A stretch of DNA of 64,000 nucleotides. Source: Streptomyces vietnamensis (GTDB lineage: Bacteria; Actinomycetota; Actinomycetes; Streptomycetales; Streptomycetaceae). Where the stretch lies: contig NZ_CP010407.1 of the NCBI RefSeq assembly GCF_000830005.1, forward strand, positions 8,010,001 through 8,074,000. The letters are read 5' to 3'. Both the position numbers and the translations under genes were made by a program. Below the pieces are notes generated by a model. The model saw only the letters and a program-made list of their open reading frames with translations, was not told the DNA's origin and did no database searches. This document shows positions 54,680 to 63,741 of this stretch, piece after piece. Positions within the stretch are counted from its first letter, which is position 1. Every line of letters starts with the position of its first letter.

Positions 54680-55687
54680 ATGACCGAGATGGCCCAGAAC
54701 GAGCCGGTGCACCGCGTCGCGGTGCTCGCCCTGCCGGGAGTGCCGCCCTTCGAGCTCGGCATCCCCTCCCGCGTCTTCGGCAGCGTCCAGGACGCCGAGG
54801 GTCGCCCCCTGTACGAGGTCACCGTCTGCACCGCCGACGGCGCGCCCGTCCTGAGCGACGCGGGTTTCGTCGTCCAGCCGGCGGCGGGCCCCGAGGCGCT
54901 CGCCGCCGCCGACACCGTCGTCGTCCCGCCGACGCACGCCATGCCGGAGCTGGGGCGGGGCGGCCCGCTGCCGCCCGAGGTCGCCGGGGCCATCGCCGGG
55001 ATCCGGCCCGGCACCCGACTGGTCTCCATATGCTCCGGGTCGTACGTGCTCGCCGCCGCAGGTCTGCTCGACGGCCGGCCGGCCACCACCCACTGGAACC
55101 TGGCCCCGGAGTTCCGGCAGGCGTATCCCGAGGTCAAGCTCGACGAGGAGGTGCTCTTCGTCGACGACGGCGACGTCCTCACCTCGGCCGGGGTGGCCGC
55201 CGGGGTCGACCTGTGCCTGCACATGATCCGCCGCGACCACGGTGCCGCGGCCGCCAACCGGGCGGCCCGCATGTGCGTCGTACCGCCGTGGCGGGACGGC
55301 GGGCAGGCCCAGTTCATCGACCGGCCCGTGCCCGAGCCGACCCTCGCCAGTACGACCGCGACGCGCGCCTGGGCCCTGGAGCACCTCGGGGAGCCGCTCA
55401 CCCTCGGCCGGCTCGCCGAGCACGCCCGGATGAGCCTGCGGTCGTTCACCCGGCGGTTCCGGGACGAGGTCGGGATGACGCCCGTGCAGTGGCTCACGGC
55501 GCAGCGCCTGGAACTGGCCAAGCAGCTCCTGGAGACCACCGACCTCCCCATCGACCTCGTGGCGCACCGGGCGGGCATCGGCTCCGGCAACTCCCTGCGC
55601 GCGCACATGCGCACGGCCTTCGGCGTCTCGCCCGCCGCCTACCGGCGCGCGTTCGGCGCCTCCGACCCCGTCGGCGCGGCGCAGTGA
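54680..55687 (+). CDS. GlxA/FtrA-type transcriptional regulator (DJ-1/PfpI plus AraC domains)
   Basis: 335 residues. N-terminal amidotransferase-like domain (VAVLALPGVPPFELGIPSRVFG, TRLVSICSGSYVLAAAGLLDGRPATTHWNLAPEF, DVLTSAGVAAGVDLCLHMIRRDHGAAAANRAARMCVV) and C-terminal AraC double HTH (LGRLAEHARMSLRSFTRRFRDEVGMTPVQWLTAQRLELAKQLLETTDLPIDLVAHRAGIGSGNSLRAHMRTAFGVSPAAYRRAF). The Cys in the SICSG elbow is present but catalysis is not implied. It probably activates the divergent oxidoreductase gene. Start ATG at 54680 is chosen over the TTG two codons upstream. Confidence 0.88.
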   Translation: MTEMAQNEPVHRVAVLALPGVPPFELGIPSRVFGSVQDAEGRPLYEVTVCTADGAPVLSDAGFVVQPAAGPEALAAADTVVVPPTHAMPELGRGGPLPPEVAGAIAGIRPGTRLVSICSGSYVLAAAGLLDGRPATTHWNLAPEFRQAYPEVKLDEEVLFVDDGDVLTSAGVAAGVDLCLHMIRRDHGAAAANRAARMCVVPPWRDGGQAQFIDRPVPEPTLASTTATRAWALEHLGEPLTLGRLAEHARMSLRSFTRRFRDEVGMTPVQWLTAQRLELAKQLLETTDLPIDLVAHRAGIGSGNSLRAHMRTAFGVSPAAYRRAFGASDPVGAAQ

Positions 55688-55726
55688 GCGGTCGGACGGG
55701 CTTGACGGGCGAAGCCGGGGCGGGCG

Positions 55727-56299
55727 CTACGGGGTGAGCCAGCCGCGCAGGAGACGGCTCACGGCCGGCATCGCCACGTACGTCATCAGGACGTTGAAGA
55801 CGCAGGCCACGACCGCGCTGCTGAGCAGCAGGGGGAGCGCGGTCAGGTGGGGCACGAGGAACAGGCTGCCGAGCACGGAGATCGGGTAGATCGCCAGGGT
55901 CGCGCTGATCGCCATCTTCCACCGGGGCGGTGCGGGGCGCGTCGAGCCCGGCTTGGCGAACCAGGTCTCCATGCCGGTGAGTTTGCGCCGCGCGATCTCG
56001 GTGTGGTGGTGTCCCTCGCAGTCGGCGAACCAGGCCGCCCGTTCGGGAGACTCCTGCCAGGTCCGGCAGGCCTCCGCGTCCCGGAACCGGTGCACGAGGA
56101 ACCAGGGCGCGTCGCCGCCGGAGGAGCGGAAGAGGCCGTACCCCAGGTGGCCGGGGAAGGTGGCCGCCGTGTCGAGGATGCCCCGCGCCCACCGCTCGAA
56201 GGCGGCTTCGTGGCCGGGCTCCACCCGGCGGGCTATCAGGAGGGTCACCTCGCCGGTGTCGGCGGGGACGGTGGCGTGCTCAAGGCTGACCGCGGTCAC
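55727..56299 (-). CDS. Membrane protein with antibiotic-biosynthesis-monooxygenase-like domain
   Basis: 190 residues, GTG start with GAGGAG 5 bp upstream. Residues ~15-110 form an ABM/ferredoxin-like barrel (TLLIARRVEPGHEAAFERWARGILDTAATFPGHLGYGLFRSSGGDAPWFLVHRFRDAEACRTWQESPERAAW). Residues ~125-185 carry two hydrophobic helices (MAISATLAIYPISVLGSLFLVPHL and LLLSSAVVACVFNVLMTYVAMPAVS). This ABM plus two-helix layout is found in many bacterial DUF-type proteins. No function known to me. Confidence 0.8.
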   Translation of the reverse strand: MTAVSLEHATVPADTGEVTLLIARRVEPGHEAAFERWARGILDTAATFPGHLGYGLFRSSGGDAPWFLVHRFRDAEACRTWQESPERAAWFADCEGHHHTEIARRKLTGMETWFAKPGSTRPAPPRWKMAISATLAIYPISVLGSLFLVPHLTALPLLLSSAVVACVFNVLMTYVAMPAVSRLLRGWLTP

Positions 56300-56363
56300 A
56301 CATACTCCTCGTGATCACGCCGCGCCCGCCCCCACTGTACGCGTTGTGGGCCGCGGGCCGAGG

Positions 56364-56615
56364 TCACCAGCCGAAGCGGCGGTCGACCACCGCGGCGAAC
56401 TCCTCGAAGCTCAGGACGCGGTCGCCGTTCTGGTCGGCCTCGTCGAAGAGGGCCGCCGAGTCGTCGACGTCCCCGACTCCCCAGAAGGGGATCACGCCCT
56501 GCGCCGCCAGGGTGGGTCCCTTCTCCCGCAGCGCGCGGATGACCTCGGTACGGGTCAGCGTGCCGTCCTGGTCGAGGTCGAGCGCATCGAAGAGGATGCG
56601 GGCCTTGTCGCTCAT
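56364..56615 (-). CDS. EF-hand calcium-binding protein
   Basis: 83 residues with two canonical EF-hands: [12 protein letters not shown] near residues 13-24 (Asp at 1, 3, 5, Gly 6, Glu 12) and [12 protein letters not shown] near residues 61-72 (Glu 12 present). No signal peptide, so probably cytoplasmic. Similar small calmodulin-like proteins (CabA-D type) occur in Streptomyces. It lies between an ABM-type membrane protein and a TetR gene, with about 107 bp of spacer, and is likely a single transcript. Role unknown. Confidence 0.88.
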   Translation of the reverse strand: MSDKARILFDALDLDQDGTLTRTEVIRALREKGPTLAAQGVIPFWGVGDVDDSAALFDEADQNGDRVLSFEEFAAVVDRRFGW

Positions 56616-56722
56616 CACGTGTCCTGTCGGGTGGGGCCGGGCGCGGGCGCGGCCGGCGCATCGTGTGGGGGAGGACGCGCCGACCGCCTCCGGGGTTGCG
56701 TCCCCGTACGGGCAGGCGGCGT

Positions 56723-57391
56723 TCAGCCCTCGGTGCCGCGCTCGGCCGCACCCGCCGCACGGCCGAGTGCGGCGAGGAGCAGTTGGAGTTCGGCCTCGAC
56801 GAAGTCGGTGGCGGTGTCGGTGGCGGGGGACTCCTCGGGGGTGGACGCGGCCGGCTGGGCGAGGAAGACCGACCGGGCCGCGACGGTGCCGATCAGGACC
56901 AGGGTCAGGACGCCGATCTGTTCGGGCCCCATGCCCCGGATCGGCTCGCCGCGGCGAACGGCCTGGGCGATGAGGGCGTCCAGCTGCTCGCGGACCATCA
57001 GGTACACGTCGTCGTGGAGGATCTGGCGCAGCTCGGCGTCGTGCGCGGCCTGGCCCATCAGCGACAGCAGCGCGGGGCCGGTGGAGGCGCCCAGGATCCG
57101 CTGCTTGCGGACGAGGAACTCCCGGAGGTCGCCTTCGAGGGAGCCGGTGTCGATGCCGCCGAGTTCGTCCAGGGCGATGCGACGGGCCACGGCGCCGGCG
57201 AGCGCCTGCTTCGAGGGCCAGCGGCGGTAGAGGGAGGCGGTGGAGGCGCCGGCGCGCCGGGCCACGGCCGTGGTGGTGAAGGCGGCCCATCCCGACTCGT
57301 TCAGCACCTCGACCGCCGCGTCGATCAGAGCCGCGTCCACCCGCGGGTCCTTCGGTCGCCCTTTCAACGTGGTGTCGTCCCTGGTCGTCAT
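56723..57391 (-). CDS. TetR-family transcriptional regulator
   Basis: 222 residues. [63 protein letters not shown] is the HTH. The C-terminal part [42 protein letters not shown] fits the TetR_C_11/AcrR-like ligand domain. Divergent from an aldehyde dehydrogenase gene with a strong AT-rich palindrome between them. Inferred repressor of both genes. Confidence 0.88.
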   Translation of the reverse strand: MTTRDDTTLKGRPKDPRVDAALIDAAVEVLNESGWAAFTTTAVARRAGASTASLYRRWPSKQALAGAVARRIALDELGGIDTGSLEGDLREFLVRKQRILGASTGPALLSLMGQAAHDAELRQILHDDVYLMVREQLDALIAQAVRRGEPIRGMGPEQIGVLTLVLIGTVAARSVFLAQPAASTPEESPATDTATDFVEAELQLLLAALGRAAGAAERGTEG

Positions 57392-57441
57392 GGACCGATT
57401 CTCTCGCATCGCGGCACGCGCCCTCCCCTCTCCGCTACAGT

Positions 57442-57460
57442 AAACGAAAAGCTTTCGTTT
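57442..57460. promoter_or_regulatory. TetR operator between TetR and aldehyde dehydrogenase genes
   Basis: AAACGAAA-AGC-TTTCGTTT, perfect 8-bp arms, 22 bp before the dehydrogenase start and 51 bp from the TetR start, in DNA far more AT-rich than its surroundings. Confidence 0.75.
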
Positions 57461-57481
57461 CGTATTGAGGTGTGTGACTCC

Positions 57482-58930
57482 ATGCCCACGACGACACCCG
57501 GCAGGGTCCTCCCGACCGCCACCCGGATTCCCGAGGCGGTCGCCGGCGCCCGGCGCCTCTTCGCCTCCGGAGCGACCCGCCCGCTTCCCGCCCGCATCCG
57601 CTCCCTGCACGCGCTGCGCGCGATGGTCACCGAGAACGAGGCCGCGTTCGAGGCCGCCCTGTGGAGCGATCTCCACAAGGGCCGGGCGGAGGCGCAGTCG
57701 ACCGAGATCGGCGTGGTCCTCGCCGAGCTCCAGCACACCCTGCGGCGGCTGCGGGGGTGGGCGCGACCGAAACGCGGGCCCGTTCCCGTGGCGCTGTGGC
57801 CGGCGCGGGCCCGGCTGGTGTCCGAGCCGCTCGGCGTGGTGCTGGTGATCTCCGCGTGGAACTACCCGGTGCAGGTCCTGCTCGCCCCGCTGGTCGGCGT
57901 GCTCGCCGCCGGGAACACGGCGGTGCTCAAGCCGAGCGAGCTGGCACCGGCGACCTCGGAGCTGATGGCCCGGCTCGTGCCCCGCTACTTCCCGGACGGC
58001 GTGGTGCGCGTCGTCGAGGGAGGAGTGCCGGAGACCACCGAACTCCTCGCGCAGAAGTTCGACCACATCGTGTTCACCGGAAGCGGGACGGTGGGCCGCA
58101 TCGTGATGCGTGCGGCGGCCGAGCACCTGACGCCGGTCACCCTCGAGCTGGGCGGGAAGTCACCGGTGTGGTTCGACGACGACGCCCATCTGCACCAGGC
58201 GGCCCGCCGCCTGGCGTGGGCGAAGTTCACCAACGCCGGGCAGACCTGCGTCGCCCCGGACTACGTGATGACCACGCCGGACCGGGTCCCGGCGCTCGTC
58301 GCCGCGCTCGGGGCGGCGATCGAGGACATGTGGGGCGCCGACCCGCGCGCGGGCCGGGACTACGGCCGCATCGTCAACGAGCGCCAGTTCGACCGCCTCG
58401 TCGGCCTCCTCGACGGGGCGGACGTGGTCGTCGGCGGCGAGCACGACCGGGCGGAACGCTATTTCGCGCCCACGGTAGTGACCCTTCCCGTCGGCACGGG
58501 CGGCACGGGAATCGGCCCGGACGCGGCGTACCCCGTGCTGCGCGAGGAGATCTTCGGCCCGATCCTCCCGATCGTCCCGGTCGCCTCCGCCGAGGAGGCC
58601 GTCGAGGTGATCAACGGCTGGGACGAGCCGCTCGCCCTGTACGTGTTCAGCTCCTCCGCCCGCACCCGCCGCCTGTTCGAGCAGAACACGTCCTCCGGTG
58701 CGGTGGTCCACGACGCGGGGATCGTGCACGTCGCGACGACCGGGCTGCCCTTCGGCGGCGTCGGGGCGAGCGGCATGGGCGCCTACCACGGTGCGTACTC
58801 CTGGCGCACCTTCTCCCACCTCAAGCCCGTCCTGAGGAAGCCACTGAGGCCCGACACCCTCCGCTTCGTACAGCCCCCGTTCGACGAGCTCGGACTCCGC
58901 CTCGTCAAACGCCTGATGCGTCACGGTTAG
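57482..58930 (+). CDS. Aldehyde dehydrogenase (ALDH3/coniferyl-type)
   Basis: 482 residues. [77 protein letters not shown] (general-base Glu) and [19 protein letters not shown] (nucleophile Cys), [12 protein letters not shown]. The absence of the long N-terminal arm and the C-terminal [31 protein letters not shown] fit the ALDH3 group that oxidises fatty or aromatic aldehydes with NAD(P)+. Controlled by the divergent TetR protein through the palindrome at 57442. Confidence 0.9.
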   Translation: MPTTTPGRVLPTATRIPEAVAGARRLFASGATRPLPARIRSLHALRAMVTENEAAFEAALWSDLHKGRAEAQSTEIGVVLAELQHTLRRLRGWARPKRGPVPVALWPARARLVSEPLGVVLVISAWNYPVQVLLAPLVGVLAAGNTAVLKPSELAPATSELMARLVPRYFPDGVVRVVEGGVPETTELLAQKFDHIVFTGSGTVGRIVMRAAAEHLTPVTLELGGKSPVWFDDDAHLHQAARRLAWAKFTNAGQTCVAPDYVMTTPDRVPALVAALGAAIEDMWGADPRAGRDYGRIVNERQFDRLVGLLDGADVVVGGEHDRAERYFAPTVVTLPVGTGGTGIGPDAAYPVLREEIFGPILPIVPVASAEEAVEVINGWDEPLALYVFSSSARTRRLFEQNTSSGAVVHDAGIVHVATTGLPFGGVGASGMGAYHGAYSWRTFSHLKPVLRKPLRPDTLRFVQPPFDELGLRLVKRLMRHG

Positions 58931-58990
58931 GGTTAGGCTGACGCAGTAAAAGCCGCTGGGGGGCGGGCCGTTGAACACGACGGGGGACTC

Positions 58991-59656
58991 GTGTCGGAAT
59001 ATTCAGGTCCTGGCGCGCCCGCAGCGCTGCCCTCGGCGCTGCGCGCGTCGCTCGGGCCGATCGCCGCCCTCGCCGCGGCGGCGGCCGCCGCACTCGGGGG
59101 CCTGTACGCCGGCCACGGCGGGCCCGGCAGGGTGGACAGGTGGATCCAGCCGATGGCGGAGGGCGTGCGGCCGCCGTGGTGGAACGTCGCCGACGCCCTG
59201 GACTTCCTGGGGGAGCCCGTCGGAGCGACGATGTCGGTCCTGGCCGCCGTGGCGGCCTGCCTGCTGCTGCGGCGTCCCCGCGCGGCGGTGCTCGTCGTCG
59301 CCGGCTCCGGCGCGACCGTGGCGACGACGACGCTGCTCAAGCCCCTGATGGGACGCACCATCCACGGCGGTTACCTGTCCTACCCGAGCGGGCACACCGC
59401 CTTCCTCAGCGCGCTCGCCCTCATGGTGGCCCTGCTCGCGGCCGGCCGGCTCGGCCTCGGCAGGGCGGCCGGCACGGCACTCGTGCTCGCCGCCTCGCTG
59501 GTCGCCGGCGCCGCCATGGGCTGGGCGCAGGTCGTCACGGGCGCGCACTACCCGACCGACACCCTCGGCGGCTGGTGCACCGCCCTCGTGGTGGCACCGG
59601 CGACCGCGTGGCTGGTCGACCGGATCGCCGACGACGGTCGGTGGCGGCGCCGCTGA
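58991..59656 (+). CDS. PAP2-family membrane phosphatase
   Basis: 221 residues, GTG start with GGGGGA upstream. Five to six hydrophobic segments. Phosphatase motifs in order: KPLMGRTIHGG, YPSGHTAFLSA and GAHYPTDTLGGW (C1-C3, with catalytic His in the third). It dephosphorylates a lipid phosphate such as undecaprenyl or phosphatidyl phosphate on the outer membrane face. 60 bp after the aldehyde dehydrogenase but with no clear functional link. Confidence 0.87.
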   Translation: MSEYSGPGAPAALPSALRASLGPIAALAAAAAAALGGLYAGHGGPGRVDRWIQPMAEGVRPPWWNVADALDFLGEPVGATMSVLAAVAACLLLRRPRAAVLVVAGSGATVATTTLLKPLMGRTIHGGYLSYPSGHTAFLSALALMVALLAAGRLGLGRAAGTALVLAASLVAGAAMGWAQVVTGAHYPTDTLGGWCTALVVAPATAWLVDRIADDGRWRRR

Positions 59657-59698
59657 GGGGCGACGGCGCCACCGCCGACGTCACGTCACCTCATGACC

Positions 59699-61033
59699 TC
59701 ATGCCAGGCGGCGGAACACCGGCTTCACCGGCCGCCCGGCCAGCCACGGCGTGGGGTCCCCGGCGTCCAGCGCCTTCCGGTACACCGCACACGCCTGGGC
59801 CACCACCTCGACGGTGCGGTCGATGTCGGCCTCGTCGAGCGCGCTGCTCACCACGAACGACGGGGCGAGCACCCCGCCCGCGAGGAGCCGGCGCAGGAAC
59901 AGGGTGCGGTACTCCTGCGAAGGCCGCCCGTTCCCGTCGAGGGTGGCGAAGACCAGGTTGCTGGCCCGGCCCCGTACGACGATGTGGTCACCGACGCCCA
60001 TGCCGGCCGCCGCCTCGCGGACACCGGCGGCCAGCCGCTCGCCGAGGGCGTGCAGCCGCGCGGTGATGCCCTCCTCGACGTAGGTGGTGAGCACGGCCAT
60101 CGCGGCGGCGAGCGAGTGCGTCTCCGCACCGTGCGTGGTGGACAGCAGGAACACCCGGTCGCCGGAGTGCCGCAGCCCGCCCCGCTCCATCAGCTCGCGG
60201 CGCCCGGCGAGCGCGGAGACGGCGAACCCGTTGCCCAGCGCCTTGCCGAACGTGGAGAGGTCGGGGACGACGCCGTACAGCCCCTGGGCACCCGCCTCCG
60301 ACCAGCGCAGGCCGGTGATCATCTCGTCGAAGACCAGGACGCAGCCGTGTCGGTCGGCCAGCTCGCGCAGGCCGGCGAGGTACCCGGGCGGGGGCTCGGT
60401 CTGGCCCGCGGGTTCGAGGATCAGACAGGCGACCTCGTCCCGGTACCGGGTGAGCAGCTCCTCCGTGGCGACCAGGTCCCCGTAGGGGAACGCCACGGTG
60501 AGCTCGTTGGTCGACGCCGGGATGCCGGCGGACATCGGCGTGGTGCCGATGAACCAGTCGTCGACGGAGAAGAACGGATGGTCGCCGCAGATCGCCACCC
60601 GCGGGCGCCCGGTGACGGCGCGGGCGAGGCGCACCGCGGCGGTGGTGACGTCGGAGCCGTTCTTCGCGAACTTCACCATCTCGGCGGTCGGCACCGTGGC
60701 CAGGAACCGCTCCGCCGCCTCGACCTCCAGGACGGACGGCCGGACGAAGTTGCTGCCGCGGTCGAGCTCCCGCCGCACCGCCTCCAGGACGCGCGGATGG
60801 GCGTGGCCGAGACTGACCGACCGCAGGCCGGAGCCGTACTCGATGTACCGGTTGCCGTCGATGTCCCACACATGGGCACCGCTGCCGTGGCTGATGACCG
60901 GGGCCAGGTGCTCGGGGTACTGGTCGTCGCCCTTGGCGTAGGTGTGCGCGCCCCCGGGGATCAGGGCGTGCAGCCGCTCGTTCGCCTGCCGCGAGCGGGG
61001 CAGGAGGAGCTCTCCGGTGTCTTCGGTGTCCAT
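59699..61033 (-). CDS. PLP aminotransferase/aminomutase class III, glutamate-1-semialdehyde aminomutase-like
   Basis: 444 residues. ALIPGGAHTYAKGDDQYPEHLAPVISHGSGAHVWDIDGNRYIEYGSGLRSVSLGHAHP, VKFAKNGSDVTTAAVRLARAVTGRPRVAICGDHPFFSVDDWFIGTTPMSAGIP, VFDEMITGLRWSEAGAQGLYGVVPDLSTFGKALGNGFAVSALAGRRE with the PLP Lys in FGKALGNG. In its operon with a sugar-epimerase-like and a pyruvyl-transferase gene it most likely modifies a nucleotide sugar or polymer precursor rather than making haem. 8 bp before the next gene downstream of it in transcription order. Confidence 0.88.
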   Translation of the reverse strand: MDTEDTGELLLPRSRQANERLHALIPGGAHTYAKGDDQYPEHLAPVISHGSGAHVWDIDGNRYIEYGSGLRSVSLGHAHPRVLEAVRRELDRGSNFVRPSVLEVEAAERFLATVPTAEMVKFAKNGSDVTTAAVRLARAVTGRPRVAICGDHPFFSVDDWFIGTTPMSAGIPASTNELTVAFPYGDLVATEELLTRYRDEVACLILEPAGQTEPPPGYLAGLRELADRHGCVLVFDEMITGLRWSEAGAQGLYGVVPDLSTFGKALGNGFAVSALAGRRELMERGGLRHSGDRVFLLSTTHGAETHSLAAAMAVLTTYVEEGITARLHALGERLAAGVREAAAGMGVGDHIVVRGRASNLVFATLDGNGRPSQEYRTLFLRRLLAGGVLAPSFVVSSALDEADIDRTVEVVAQACAVYRKALDAGDPTPWLAGRPVKPVFRRLA

Positions 61034-61040
61034 GCTGATC

Positions 61041-61592
61041 TCACTTCTCTGCTTGCTTGAGGGCCTCGGCGAGGCTCGGTGCCTCCCGGTCCCGCCGGGA
61101 CATCGAGGTGACCGGCAGCGGCCAGGGGATGGCGAGCTCTGGGTCGTCGAAGGCGATCGTCACGTCCTCGGCCGGATCGTGCGGGCGGTCGATGCGGTAC
61201 GAGGTGTCGGCGGTCTCGGTCAACGCCTGGAAGCCGTGCGCGCACCCCGCCGGGACGTACAGGGTCGTCTGCGTCTCGCCGGACAGGTCGAAGGTGGCCA
61301 CGTTCCGGTAGGTCGGCGAGTCCGGCCGCAGGTCGACGACGACGTCGAAGATCCTCCCGTACGAGCAGCGCACCAGCTTGGCCTCGCCGGCGCCCGAGCG
61401 CAGGTGCATGCCGCGCAGCACGCCCCGGACCGAGCGGGACACGCTGTCCTGGACGAAGGCGTACGGGTCGAGGCCCACCGAGCGGACCACGTCGACGTCG
61501 AAGGTGCGGCAGAAGAAGCCGCGCTCGTCGGCGTACGGCGTCGGTTCGAAGAGGAACGCGCCGGTGATCTCCGGGACTTCGGTCGCTTTCAT
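61041..61592 (-). CDS. dTDP-4-dehydrorhamnose 3,5-epimerase family (RmlC-like)
   Basis: 183 residues, the RmlC cupin length. FEPTPYADERGFFCRTFDVDVV, FVQDSVSRSVRGVLRGMHLRSGAGEAKLVRCSYGRIFDVVVDLRPDSPTY and LYVPAGCAHGFQALTETADTSYRID are the family core, with the catalytic-base His in LRGMHL and the metal/fold His in AHGF. It epimerises a 4-keto sugar nucleotide at C3/C5 or C3 only. The start is overlapped by the end of the pyruvyl-transferase-like gene. Confidence 0.9.
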   Translation of the reverse strand: MKATEVPEITGAFLFEPTPYADERGFFCRTFDVDVVRSVGLDPYAFVQDSVSRSVRGVLRGMHLRSGAGEAKLVRCSYGRIFDVVVDLRPDSPTYRNVATFDLSGETQTTLYVPAGCAHGFQALTETADTSYRIDRPHDPAEDVTIAFDDPELAIPWPLPVTSMSRRDREAPSLAEALKQAEK

Positions 61593-62788
61593 GAGGCCTT
61601 CCGGTACGCGGGGAACAGGGTCGTCGTCAAGGTGGTGAAGTGGTGGGCCAGTTGCCGTGCCGCGGCCCGGTTCCGGTCGGCGAGGGTCTGCCGCAGCTCC
61701 GTCGACCGCTTCTCCAGGTCCCGGAACTGTTCGAGCAGCCGGTCGGCGTCGACCTCGCGCGCCGGGTGGCAGTACGCGCCGAGGCCCATCTCGGTCATGA
61801 GCGCGTCGCTCTTCGCCGCGTAGGTGACCGCGAGCACCGGCGTACCGGTCTTCAGCGCGCAGATCAGATTGTGGTAGCGGATCGCCACCACGCTGTCGGC
61901 GGCCGCCATCTCCTTCATCAGATCGGCGAGGGAGGACGTCTCGGCGGCGGTGACCAGCGGCGAGTCCACCGCGTCGAGGATCGCGGCGACCACCGGCCGG
62001 TCGACCTCGTCGCCGGTGAGCAGCCGGACCGGCCTGCCGTCCTCGACCAGGGCACGGACGAAGCGGATCGTCCCGTCGAGGTAGCGCCGGTGGATCTCCT
62101 CGGCCCGGGCGCGGTCGTCATTGCCCCCGTGGAAGGCCATGACGCCGACGCAGACCACGCCCGGCGGGCCCGAGGGGGCGCTCGCCGGCGGCGCCGGCAG
62201 GGAGAAGGCGAGGTCCGGGTGGACCTCGTCGCGCGCGGTGTCCACGCCCATCGCCCGCATGGCGTCGCGGGACTGGGCGTCCCGGTACGAGCGGTACGCG
62301 GCCAGGCGCGCCGACCAGCGCACCAGGGCCCGGGTCGGCCGGTCGACGATCGGCGCGGCACCGACGCCGACCAGCGCCACCGGGGTGCGAAGGAGCCGCC
62401 CGGAGGCGCAGAGCAGGAACAGCGCGTACGGGAAGCCCCACGGCCGCAGCGGCAGCGTGGCCTCCAGGACGCCCATGCCCGGCACGATCACCACGTCGTG
62501 CCGGCGCACCCAGGCGGCGGTGCGGAAGGCGTCGACGAGCTTGCCCAGGCCCTTCCCCGCGACCGCGCCCGCACGCGAGGCGGTCCGGTACTCCCCGCGG
62601 TACCAGTGCAGCCGCGTCGCGGGGATCCCGAACGTGGCCGTGACGGCCTCGGGGCCGCCGCACAGCGCGTCGACGACCGCCTCCGGGTGCTCGGCGCGCA
62701 GGTACCCGAGCACGGCTTCGAGCGATCCGTCGTTGCCGAGGTTTCCGGAGCCGAGCAGGCCGAAGACCCCGACGCGCACCGGCGTCAC
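61589..62788 (-). CDS. Polysaccharide pyruvyl transferase family protein
   Basis: 399 residues, GTG start coupled to the glycosyltransferase stop (GTGA). VRVGVFGLLGSGNLGNDGSLEAVLGYLRAEHPEAVVDALCGGPE, VVIVPGMGVLEATLPLRPWGFPYALFLLCASGRLLRTPVALVGVGAAPI, VCVGVMAFHGGN, and AADSVVAIRYHNLICALKTGTPVLAVTYAAKSDALMTEMGLGAYCHP match the WcaK/CsaB family. It transfers pyruvate ketals from PEP to a cell-wall or capsule sugar. Confidence 0.87.
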   Translation of the reverse strand: MTPVRVGVFGLLGSGNLGNDGSLEAVLGYLRAEHPEAVVDALCGGPEAVTATFGIPATRLHWYRGEYRTASRAGAVAGKGLGKLVDAFRTAAWVRRHDVVIVPGMGVLEATLPLRPWGFPYALFLLCASGRLLRTPVALVGVGAAPIVDRPTRALVRWSARLAAYRSYRDAQSRDAMRAMGVDTARDEVHPDLAFSLPAPPASAPSGPPGVVCVGVMAFHGGNDDRARAEEIHRRYLDGTIRFVRALVEDGRPVRLLTGDEVDRPVVAAILDAVDSPLVTAAETSSLADLMKEMAAADSVVAIRYHNLICALKTGTPVLAVTYAAKSDALMTEMGLGAYCHPAREVDADRLLEQFRDLEKRSTELRQTLADRNRAAARQLAHHFTTLTTTLFPAYRKAS

Positions 62789-63741
62789 GCCTTCCTCCCC
62801 GCACGGCCCTCGCGCCCGGCGACGAGCGCGTCGACGGAGACGGTGAGGAGGGCCGGGTCGACCGGCGCGCGGTCCTCGACCCGCTCGCCGGCGCTCGGCC
62901 GGGCCCGGCTGGCCGCCCACTCGACCAGGTGGCGGTAGCAGGCGCGCCGGTCGGCCGCGGACAGCGGCGCCCGCCGGATCGCGTCGATGAAGCCCCAGAC
63001 GTACTCGGCGAGCAGCCGGGGCGTGGGGTGCAGCAGGCCGGCCCGCCGCGGGTCCAGGTTGACGCACCGGGAGCGCTTGGACGGGTTGGCCCGCTCGGCG
63101 CGCGTGGGGTGGTCGCGGCGGAAGTACAGCAGCTCCGGCACCTGGTGGAAGGGCCCGTGCAGGCCGATCTCGGAGACGAAGGTGCGGTCCGCGTGGTGGT
63201 AGCTGTCCATCGGCTTCACCCGGCGCAGCACATCGGCCCGGATCACCCCGTAGAAGTCGTCGCCGCCGGGCTCGAACAGCATGCTGCGGAAACGCACCGG
63301 CGCCTTCGGTGAGCCGGTGGCGAGCTTGTAGTCGTACGGGACCTTCACCTGGCCGTCCTCGTCGATGACGGCCTGGTCGGCGTGGGCGAGGATCACCTCG
63401 GGCCGCTCGTCGAGCGCCTCCACGCAGCGCCGCAGCAGGTCCCGGGCGTACAGGTCGTCGTGCGAGGCCCACTTGAAGAGCTCGGTGCGGCACTCGGCGA
63501 ACACCCGGTTGTGGTTCGGCGTGGCGCCGATGTTCCGGGGCAGCCGGATGTACCGGACGCGCGGGTCCCGCGCGGCGTACGCGCGGGCGATCTCCTGGGT
63601 CCCGTCGGTCGAGGCGTTGTCGGAGACGACCAGCTCGAAGTCCCCGTAGGTCTGGCCGAGGAGGGCGTCGAGCGATTCGGCGAGGTACTCCTCGCCGTTG
63701 TACACGGGCAGGCCGACGGTCAGCCTGGGTCGGGCGGTCAT
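62785..63741 (-). CDS. Glycosyltransferase family 2
   Basis: 318 residues. GT-A fold: LTVGLPVYNGEEYLAESLDALLGQTYGDFELVVSDNASTDGTQEIARAYAARDPRVRYIRLPRNIGATPNHNRVFAECRTELFKWASHDDLYARDLL, with the metal-binding acidic motif in SHDD. It adds a sugar to a polysaccharide or glycolipid. ATG at 63741 overlaps the stop of the gene upstream in transcription order (ATGA). Substrate unknown. Confidence 0.9.
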   Translation of the reverse strand: MTARPRLTVGLPVYNGEEYLAESLDALLGQTYGDFELVVSDNASTDGTQEIARAYAARDPRVRYIRLPRNIGATPNHNRVFAECRTELFKWASHDDLYARDLLRRCVEALDERPEVILAHADQAVIDEDGQVKVPYDYKLATGSPKAPVRFRSMLFEPGGDDFYGVIRADVLRRVKPMDSYHHADRTFVSEIGLHGPFHQVPELLYFRRDHPTRAERANPSKRSRCVNLDPRRAGLLHPTPRLLAEYVWGFIDAIRRAPLSAADRRACYRHLVEWAASRARPSAGERVEDRAPVDPALLTVSVDALVAGREGRAGRKA

